Made by a program: the position numbers and the translations under genes
Shown: in pieces, positions 56,182 through 64,000 of the stretch
Layout: every line of letters starts with the position of its first letter
Numbering within the stretch: the first letter of the stretch is position 1
Notes under the pieces: generated by a model
The model's input: the letters and a program-made list of their open reading frames with translations, nothing else
Told to the model about the DNA's origin: nothing
The model's database searches: none
NCBI GenBank assembly: GCA_043228905.1
Contig: JBHGNT010000003.1
Span: forward strand, 3,968,001-4,032,000
DNA length: 64,000 nucleotides
DNA from: Azolla caroliniana
Lineage: Eukaryota; Polypodiophyta
Reading direction: 5' to 3'

Positions 56182-57352
56182 TATGCAAATGATTAAGATA
56201 AATTAGTCTACTCCCAAAATCCATTCTTCTTGAACATTCGTTTCAAATCAATTTGAGTCATATTATATATTGTGCTGCTATGGCCTTCACATTAGGGTTT
56301 AAATCATTGGGCATTATCTTGTTTGATGAGATCAATTCAAGTGAGCATGTGTCATAGGAGTCAGATGCCATAAGCAAATAATTCACCATGTGGTTAGGCA
56401 AGAAATTAGAAGACAATCTTAACATCGAGCACTATTGCACAAAAATGTGAATGATGATGGATCATCCGATACCTATCATTCATAATATCACCTACTTGTA
56501 CTCATACAATTCTCAACACTCTAATTGAATTACTATATGTATCGATAACAAAATGGGACCATATTTAGGTTCCTCAGCTCTTCTGAGCAATAGCCATTCA
56601 TACAAGCCTATGATTATGAATCACATTCTTTTAATTTATTTCTAAACAGCTAGGTATGGTTTGCTGTAGATACAGTGCATAATGTATGGTATTTAATCCT
56701 ACATACCCGACAGGATGATTCAAAAGAAATTTCAATGCTTGCTCCTCTACAACATAATCCACCCTGGAAGTGACAGAAGTATAATTAACTTTCCATGTTA
56801 GACCTTAGAGTCACATCTCATTACTCCATGTTAAATATAGATTCATGCTGAAGTTCAAAATCTGTTGAGATGTCGTCTCACACATAACTATTAACCGCCT
56901 TTATAATCATCAGAACATTATATAAAATCAGTTCCAAAAGTAATGGGGATCAACTTCTATTCAGGTAATGTTTATAGCTCTCTTGAAAGAAACAAATCAT
57001 TCCAATTGAGAGGACCAAAAACGAAGCAGTGGTGCAGGCCTCCTTTGAGCAGCCATGAAGGGGCCGAGCTCTTCTCTATGTATATATCTGATTTCGCTCT
57101 CGTAATTTTTCTGCATGTCTGTCTCTGTCTCCCTCTCCCTTTCTCTGTTTTTGTCTCTCTCTGTTAAGTCACATTTGAGGGGGAAGAGAACCATAGCACC
57201 TGCATTACTAACACCCAACATTTATGTGGTTGCAAAATGTGTGAAATTTGTATTAAATTTATGAAAGTTGTTTGCGTACATAGAAACCTTAACATTGTCT
57301 AAATGATCACAGATATCTCTAAATCTCTCCATCATCACCCTCAGTTTTTCAT
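55831..57352. other. AT-rich spacer
   Basis: (AT)n at about 56145-56178. No gene is recognised. Confidence 0.5.
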
Positions 57353-57772
57353 GCAGATTCAGAATTGCTAGTTAAACCTGCTTTGGTGAAAAACCATGCA
57401 GATTTACATGATATGGTGCTTGAAAGTTCACCAGATAGTTCTGCAGACATAGAGGAGAGAAAAACGCTGATTCATCAAGAAGTGTTTATTACTGACCTAG
57501 ATTGTGAAATAAAGGGATGGGTAAACGCGAAAAAAACTAATTCTGATCACATAGAGACAGATCTTCCTTCTTCAGTCAACGCAAACAGTAGAGATCCCTG
57601 TGACCAAACAAAAATTAATAACTTAGCCTCCAGATTCTCCAAGTTACAGGAGTAGTTCCTGTCTCTACATAAGTTAAATTCACAGAATAACAACCTTGAG
57701 GACTGCATCCCCGTGCAAGATAGTAAACACAATGTAGTCCTTCAAATTCAATTAAAGAGTTAATAGAACTTT
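57353..57772 (+). pseudogene. Unrecognised exon-like coding relic
   Basis: Follows a good acceptor (TTTTTCATGCAG) and stays open for about 97 codons (HADLHDMVLESS ... NNLASRFSKLQ), then TAG at 57653, with apparently continued coding text (HKLNSQNNNLEDC) for 35 more codons. It is acidic and Asp/Ser/Asn-rich. I do not recognise a family and see no partner exon. Confidence 0.3.
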
Positions 57773-58039
57773 TTTTTTACTGTTGGACAGAAAGTATATA
57801 GTTTTCAACTGGATACAGTTGCAATCAATTGTGAAGAGAAGATTATCGAGCAATCCGAGCACCAATGCATCAATTTCAATTCGATGATTCTCTCAATTCA
57901 AACAGACTCCCTCATTTAAGTTGAGGTAGAAAACGGACGAGATATTTGCATTCCACTCTAAAGTGATATGAACAATGAATTGGGGTTATCAAATAAGCCC
58001 TTTGCTATTGCGGATCCTCCTGAGCCTCTTGCATCCAAG

Positions 58040-58235
58040 GCGGTGATGCGAAACTGTATAATTGAGGAAGCAATGCAACAATGTTGCTAGTTGTGCCCAA
58101 CCTCCTTGTTTGATGGTAGTAGGTGCTCCAAGAAATCTATTATCTCCTCTACTATCATATCTTCCCTATAGAGAGATAGTTCTTTTAGCTAGTGCCACAA
58201 GAAACTAGTGTTGATTGGTACAAAGTGGGATATAG
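58040..58235 (-). pseudogene. Roco scrap, late LRR region
   Basis: CTGTATAATTGAGGAAGCAA, CTCCAAGAAATCTATTATCT and GAGATAGTTCTTTTAGCT match the minus-strand text of copy C near 45290-45450 and copy E near 54190-54340, with indels. No frame survives. Confidence 0.65.
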
Positions 58236-60646
58236 ATGAGGAATATATATCCATCCATGCCTTGTGTTGATTGGCCATTGTCTCTTAGATAGAAGTATTA
58301 TGGATTTAATGTCGACAAAGTACACAATGTCTCGCCAAACAATACTTTGAAAGTTCATGCAATCTCTTCAATGAAGTCCAAGGAATCGCACCAAATACAT
58401 TTGCAAGTCAGCTCAAATTGACAATCCAGGAAATTCCGTCCATTTGTTCTAGCTTGAGCAATCTTCAAATCACGGATCATGTCGGCCAATCCATCAATGG
58501 TTATCCCACCAGCCAGCCCTCAACTACCTCATTTATTGGTCTTATTGTGCCATGTTCCTTTCATCTTGTACTCTCCATTTAGTTGGGGTTCCTGTGTACG
58601 ATGGTTGCGCATTGTTCCATTGACAACATGTTTTGAAGCACCCACATGCTCTTTTCACCGCCACCCAGTTCGTAATAAGACCATCTTCACATCCATCATT
58701 TTTAAGAATAGGAACACCTTGTTTCAGTTTAGTATGGTTCTATTCGAGTGTGGATAACCGATCCAAGATTTGTTAGAACTCTTAAGGTGTTTTATTAGTA
58801 TGCAAATATTTTATTGGGAGATTTGAACCAATCCATTAGATCTTTCTTTGTTGTTCAAGACGAATCATTGAGGCTATGCTCCTTGAGAAGATTCCTCTCG
58901 AAAGTTTCCCAATTTGGTCCTTGTACTTGTATCTCTAGGATTCGGGGATGGAGACTTGATGCTACAATCCATGGAAAGCTTGACAGTTGTCTCCTCGTCG
59001 GCATATCTCTCATTCATATTTCAGTTTTATACGCCTCCATATATTGTCCTTTTCATTAAAGACACCATTTCTATCCACAATATTTTCAATGACCTTATTA
59101 AGGCTCATTGTATTATCTCTCTCGTGGAGCATGCAGTCCATCATTATGGAAATCATCCGAGCCGAATCATCACTTGGTTCCTTGACTACCCTCTTTTACC
59201 ATTCTGTTAAGTTCACCAACTTGTCACGATATTTTGCACATGCATGTGAAAATTGAGTGGGACCACTGGGAACTTGAACCAAAGAAGATGTGATGTCAAG
59301 TTTATAGGTTAAGTGATTAAGGATGTGTTTAAAATTAATAGTTTTTTATAAGTATTTTAGATAAATTGTGATTGTGTGTGGACTATGCAAATATGCTTGT
59401 GGCAGTAGGCAATGTTGGCTTAGTTGTATGAAGGATTTATGTATATATGCATAATATATGTGCACTCGTTCAAATGTTTTTAATTTTCCAAAGTGAAGGA
59501 AAAGTGCAATGTTTTGAAATTTGTTTGTGAACACGAGGGGTATTTAGGAAAATAAATACATATAAGTTGTGTGTGTGTGTGTGTGTGTGTGTGAGGAGCT
59601 CAAATATAAGTGAATGTGTTCTTCGTGTTTAATTTGATGTGTGGATGTGTTTTTATTTTCAGTATAAAAGAGTACATACAATGAAACGAAAAATCTGACA
59701 CATTCCTCATTTGGTCACGAAACATCTAGTGTATATATATCCTTCAATCCTTTTGTATATATCTAGGTTAACCCAATTCCTGATGTGCACTCCTCACATC
59801 ACGCAAGTGTGTGCATGTGAAACATGAGTGGAAACACTCGATACTTAAACCAAAGAGGATGGGTTGTTTATTCAAGTTGTTGTGTTCGAGAATTTAGGTT
59901 ATTCGTCAACATTTGATTTTGTGTCTCAAGGGGTTTTTTTTTTGAAAATTTTAACATCGACAATAGTTACCCTCTTGGTAAAAGCAATGTTTCTAACTCA
60001 ATAGGTGTTAAGGCTTGAATTTTGCCTAACACTCTGGTCATTGTTTTATTCCTGATTTGGACGTTCGAGGTGGAGAGGGTTGGACAAGGAGAATGTTCAA
60101 GGTGTAGAAGGACCGAGAAGGACACTGTTCAATGTGGAGAAGTTTGGAGGTGAACAATGTTCAACAAGGATAATGTTGGAGGTGGAGAAGGCTCCAACTT
60201 CTCACCGCGGCAAAACTCTTCTCATTACAATGTGAATTTTGTAAAGCAATAATCTAAGGACTTGTCTTTTTGCAAATCTAGCTCCATATCGTGTAACTTC
60301 ACGCTTTGTGCTCAAAATCACAAACCAAAAATTCAGACACAATCCTTATCCAATAATGAGTAGGATGAGATAATATATTACAAAATTGAATTTGATATGT
60401 CCAATCATATGCAACATGCTTTCACTCGACTTCGTTACGTGGAGTGGCTTGACATAACAATTGCTTTTCATGGAGATTTTTCAAATTTGACTTTTTATGT
60501 CAAAAAGTGATGTAAGATGCATTATGTGTGGATGGTAAAGTGTGGAGCACATGGTTGTAGATGGTAAAGTGTAGAGCACATGGTATTAAAGTGTCTAAAA
60601 TTGGAGCGAGAACTACATGAAACTTTCTCATGAAAAGGATTGCTAC
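58236..60646. other. Spacer without supported gene
   Basis: Short open stretches at 58479-59256 have no recognisable protein. (GT)n at 59568-59594. GA-rich text with repeated GGAGAAGG/AATGTTC words at 60060-60190. Confidence 0.5.
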
Positions 60647-60804
60647 ATTTTTTAATTGGTATTCTCCTTGTTAATACACCTTCTTCTCGAGTATTTCATT
60701 TCTTTTTATCAATCTATCTAGTGTTTCTCTTCTCTTCTCTCTTTTCTCTCACACATAACACACACCTCTCTTCCGCTACACAGAATCGTATCTAATTCTT
60801 TACA
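60647..60804 (+). repeat. 3' fragment of the 19.7-kb LTR family
   Basis: TGCTACATTTT through ACACCTTCTTCTCGAGTATT to AATTCTTTACA matches the last part of the solo LTR 19687-20123. The 5' part is absent. Confidence 0.75.
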
Positions 60805-61669
60805 GTGTCAAAGGATAAATAACATTGTAAAGTAAAGTAGGGATACACATTGTCCGTTTCGTAAGTAATAGCATAATGTATTTTCAAAAGTATTCATGTA
60901 TATCTTCCTTGACTTTAAGAGTGTCCTTTATTCTTTAGCTTAACTCTATCAATCATAAAACCTTCATAATATTCACGGTATAATATCCAAGCGCAATTGT
61001 AACAATTTTGTGACATGTACTTAGTCAACATGGCACAAGTTTTTATGTTAGAAATTCTTACTTTTATTCATGTTTACACAAGGAAGTGCTAACTTGGACA
61101 TTTACAAAACCCACCATGTGATGCGTCATATAAGTCTAATAACATACCTAATGTAATGTTCCTAGAATAAAGCACTATATTCACAACACAAAGCTATCTT
61201 CTAATGCTTCTAAAGCACGCAACATCATTTCTTTTCCAATGTGCTGATTGACATATATATTAGAAATTCCAGTAAATCATATTGAATGCAAGTGATGTGT
61301 ATGAAAGTTTGTCTAGATACCCATGTGAAAGTGTAAGATAAATAAGTGAGTTCACTAATGAATGTTAGGATAGTTTATGCAAGGGATCTAAGTTGTGTAT
61401 ATTTTACTAATGGAGTATATTCTTTTTTGGTAAAAAAAAGGAAATTCTAGTAAATCATACACATTGCTTACAAACAAAAAAAAGCAAACATTACATAATT
61501 GTGATTATATGAGAATACAAATTTAGGCTAAATTGTTATATATTATATAACAAGACAAAAAAATTTAACTCCAAAAGCCCAAGTAGGTTTGATCAACGAA
61601 TGGATAAAAGTTTGGAATACTATTTCAAAAGCAACCTTCATAAACCAAGTAGAGAACGTTTCTATAAAA
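60805..61669. other. 3' flank of Roco copy F
   Basis: From about 60880 it is homologous to 41330-42270. No gene is seen. Confidence 0.7.
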
Positions 61670-64000
61670 TTAGTTTAGCTGATCTTCATAGTGTTTCTTA
61701 CATAACCACGCAACTCGACTACCACCATCTATTTTCGCACGCCAAAGACAAAACTTCTCTGCTATGTTTTGGTGTGTCACGCCTCCATTGCCTTCTAATA
61801 TGAAGGCCAAGCATGTTTGCCATTCTTTGAAATATTCTAATGTACTTGGACATACATGAGAGGTTTTCAATGAAGTAGATCTACCAAATTTGGATTTAAG
61901 AATACTTGAGACCATAGGGTGCTCTTTTGCTAGTTTGAGGTGGGAAGTCCAATCAGGTATGAAAGAGCTTGCAAGTGGAGCCACAGAATTAATACCAAGT
62001 TTAATAGCTGTAGTCAAAACAGAAAAGAAAAAATTAATATATGGAAGAACTTTTTGTAGACTCTCTGAACGAGACTCTGACCAAGATGTGAGGGTGATTC
62101 CTGGTTGGTTTTCCACGGGGTGTGGTAATGTTGGATGCTCGCAATACAAATGGATTTGCACGGATAATGCTCCAAGCACTGAGGTTACCAAACTTGTAAG
62201 GTTCTTGTTATGACCATTAGTTGTAATAATGGGAACACATGGGAGTCGCATATCAACCTTGTTCTCCATAGCCAACTTCAATAGCTCACATATAGATTTC
62301 TCAACCTTGGTCATGACATCTTTCCTCAAAGATTGAATTTCATGATGTATTGCATCCATCTTCTCTAAGAGTTGTTTATGATTGGCATCCATCTTATGAT
62401 ATAAAATTGAGATTGCCTTTGCCATGACTTTGATACATCTCACCTCAACATTAGTTGTTGCCTCCAATTTTTGATCTTGTAGATGTTGCAACAAGCAATT
62501 TTCAAAGTGTTCAGTGTTCATATTTTGTTCGCTATGTCGTTCTCTAGTCTTATTGAATTCATCATTCTCGGAGTACAATAATGGATTTTCTGCCTGTTGC
62601 TCGAGCCATGCTTTACATGACGCGAGAACTTCCTCATAAATCTCAGAACCAAGGAGATCAATGAAATGATTTTGCAAATGACCACACCTTTGGTTAGGAG
62701 TCCATTTCCAATCATAAGAGTGTTGCTCGCCTCGCTCAAGTTTTCTCTTGAGTTGCTGCTTCAAATAGATTATTTCCACGCATTGATCTTCTCTATCTTG
62801 TGCCCTTGATGGAAAACATAAGCAGTCAGGCCGAATGACACTCTCGATTAGCTTAACCCCTTGGATGCCAGTGGGTTGGGCACATATCGTAGTCAAGGTG
62901 TTGATGATATGCTTTTCCACATAAGCTAACGTCATTGGTGTATGACGTTCTTGACTCTTGGTTGGATGATCAGCTCGAATGAGCACATCAATGACATGGT
63001 CTGATTTTGCTTTGCAAAACACAATGATGATCTCTTTATCGGGAAAACAAATATATATGAAATCTTTGCCCAACGTGATCTCTGAATTATTGTCCTCAAA
63101 TGATTGGAAGACATTTTTAAATAATACTTGAATCCTCGGAAATAATCCTGGTGTGAGAAATGTGAGCTTTTGGTCTTCACATTGTAGCCTTCTACCCATG
63201 TATAGAAGAATATCAGTAGATTTATCATGATTTACGTTATATGTGCATGTTGATGGCCTCCATCGAAGTTTCTCCATACCTGAGCCATCTGTCAATAAAG
63301 CTGGGATAAAGATACAATCCACATTGCTATTGGGGACACCATGGTTAATGGTCACTTTGCAACATAGGTGCAATGCTTCCATCAAGTCTACTAGTAATGA
63401 GCCCTTAACATTAGTCTTGGTAATGGATTCTAAGATCTCCTCCAAGAATTCTTGTGGGGGGTATCCACGGTCAAATACAATAGTATCCTTAGATGCTTTA
63501 GAAATTGAGAAACCAATGAGGCTTCCCATGATCTCATTGCAAAACCAATTGGGATCAAGAATGATGTGGCTGATTCCGTTTATGTATATGATGCTACCGG
63601 ACTCATTCAAGGATAGGGCGATTGCGTTCAATTTGGCTTTGTCGCTGGAAAAATGGAGTGGATAGCATAATATCTCTTTGAACTTGTTCCATGTAATGAT
63701 TCGTTCATTTGTGTTTTTTAAATGATCGGAGAGATGTTCACCTACTTGTGTATAGATGCTGTACAGCTGAATGCCTCGGAGCATGTCTTTAGCAATGTTG
63801 AAGATGCAGTCTAGTAAAGATCTCACAGAATCCTCCTTTCTTGCATCTACATCGAACACACCATTGACAATGTCAATCACCCCTTTAAATTCGCATCGAA
63901 GTGAATCAATGGAACGTGAGAGAGACCTTGAGACCGACTTCATCTGGTCTGCTCTTGTGAATACCACGATCACTTTGAGGGCAATGTTGGACTGACGGCT
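61670..64000 (-). CDS. Roco copy F, partial (Roc end, COR, C-terminus)
   Basis: Open from the right window edge to a stop at 61670, about 776 codons; the 5' part lies outside. It covers the late Roc domain (KVIVVFTRADQ at the G4 position), COR (LNESGSIIYING, ILDPNWFCNEIMG, TPGLFPRIQVLF), a coiled coil (MDANHKQLLEKMDAIHHEI) and the family C-terminus (HPVENQPGITL, VAWLCKKHY). It is closer to copy C than to A throughout and shares its 3' flank, so C and F are the most recent pair. No stop or frameshift is seen. Whether the P-loop, intron ends and LRR are intact cannot be known from this window. Confidence 0.85.
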   Translation of the reverse strand, partial: SRQSNIALKVIVVFTRADQMKSVSRSLSRSIDSLRCEFKGVIDIVNGVFDVDARKEDSVRSLLDCIFNIAKDMLRGIQLYSIYTQVGEHLSDHLKNTNERIITWNKFKEILCYPLHFSSDKAKLNAIALSLNESGSIIYINGISHIILDPNWFCNEIMGSLIGFSISKASKDTIVFDRGYPPQEFLEEILESITKTNVKGSLLVDLMEALHLCCKVTINHGVPNSNVDCIFIPALLTDGSGMEKLRWRPSTCTYNVNHDKSTDILLYMGRRLQCEDQKLTFLTPGLFPRIQVLFKNVFQSFEDNNSEITLGKDFIYICFPDKEIIIVFCKAKSDHVIDVLIRADHPTKSQERHTPMTLAYVEKHIINTLTTICAQPTGIQGVKLIESVIRPDCLCFPSRAQDREDQCVEIIYLKQQLKRKLERGEQHSYDWKWTPNQRCGHLQNHFIDLLGSEIYEEVLASCKAWLEQQAENPLLYSENDEFNKTRERHSEQNMNTEHFENCLLQHLQDQKLEATTNVEVRCIKVMAKAISILYHKMDANHKQLLEKMDAIHHEIQSLRKDVMTKVEKSICELLKLAMENKVDMRLPCVPIITTNGHNKNLTSLVTSVLGALSVQIHLYCEHPTLPHPVENQPGITLTSWSESRSESLQKVLPYINFFFSVLTTAIKLGINSVAPLASSFIPDWTSHLKLAKEHPMVSSILKSKFGRSTSLKTSHVCPSTLEYFKEWQTCLAFILEGNGGVTHQNIAEKFCLWRAKIDGGSRVAWLCKKHYEDQLN

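Noticed and set aside
58479-59256. Hydrophobic open frames at 58.5-59.3 kb
   Set aside because: Low-complexity, mutually overlapping in several frames, no recognised domain.
10462-64000. Calling the Roco genes NLR resistance genes
   Set aside because: The nucleotide-binding core has a Ras-like DxxGQ switch and a COR domain; no NB-ARC motifs are present.

Overview
The window is plant nuclear DNA, most likely from an angiosperm. It is AT-rich and intron-bearing, with nested LTR retrotransposons, L1-type LINE tails, MITEs and many microsatellites. There are no bacterial-type operons, CRISPR arrays or intact RNA genes. I could not identify the species.

The main theme is a tandem, partly decayed cluster of one gene family, all on the minus strand. 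The family has an N-terminal leucine-rich part, a Roc GTPase, a COR domain, a coiled coil and a conserved C-terminus. This is Roco architecture, as in plant TORNADO1. Copies and relics: A (10462-13624, LRR deleted), B (about 30556-31133, scrap), C (42274-46235, the only copy with LRR, Roc and COR all open), a scrap at 48118-48205, D (50252-51060, Roc only), E (53427-55081, LRR joined to late COR with Roc deleted), a scrap at 58040-58235, and F (61670 to the right edge, open but cut by the window). Flanking DNA is shared between copies on both sides, so they arose by segmental duplication. They were then broken by deletions with short homology at the joints and by retrotransposon insertions. 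The single intron splits the P-loop. It begins GC in A and B but GA in C, so splicing of the best copy is uncertain.

Layout: 1-300, sequence of unknown origin; 300-2680, a decayed Ty3/gypsy chromovirus pol with a 3' LTR; 3.1-5.1 kb, two LINE tails and a hAT-like relic; 6.7-7.6 kb, a solo LTR with a 10-bp minisatellite; 9-14 kb, Roco copy A; 14.8-15.9 kb, a Mutator-type MITE and a hAT-like N-terminal relic; 18-19.2 kb, a tandem repeat split by a second MITE; 19.3-29.7 kb, a decayed Tat-like gypsy integrase (split by a solo LTR) followed by a long coiled-coil extra ORF. That ORF is split by an intact Ty1/copia element (22988-28418) with apparently identical LTRs. From 30 to 39 kb lie Roco scrap B and a decayed LINE that carries a nested, internally deleted copia (34823-38411, target duplication CTTTC). 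From 39.5 to 64 kb lies the rest of the Roco cluster, with a composite copia remnant at 51.1-53.4 kb fused to copy D.

Two protein-coding units look potentially functional: the copia gag-pol and Roco C, with F possible. Everything else coding is broken.
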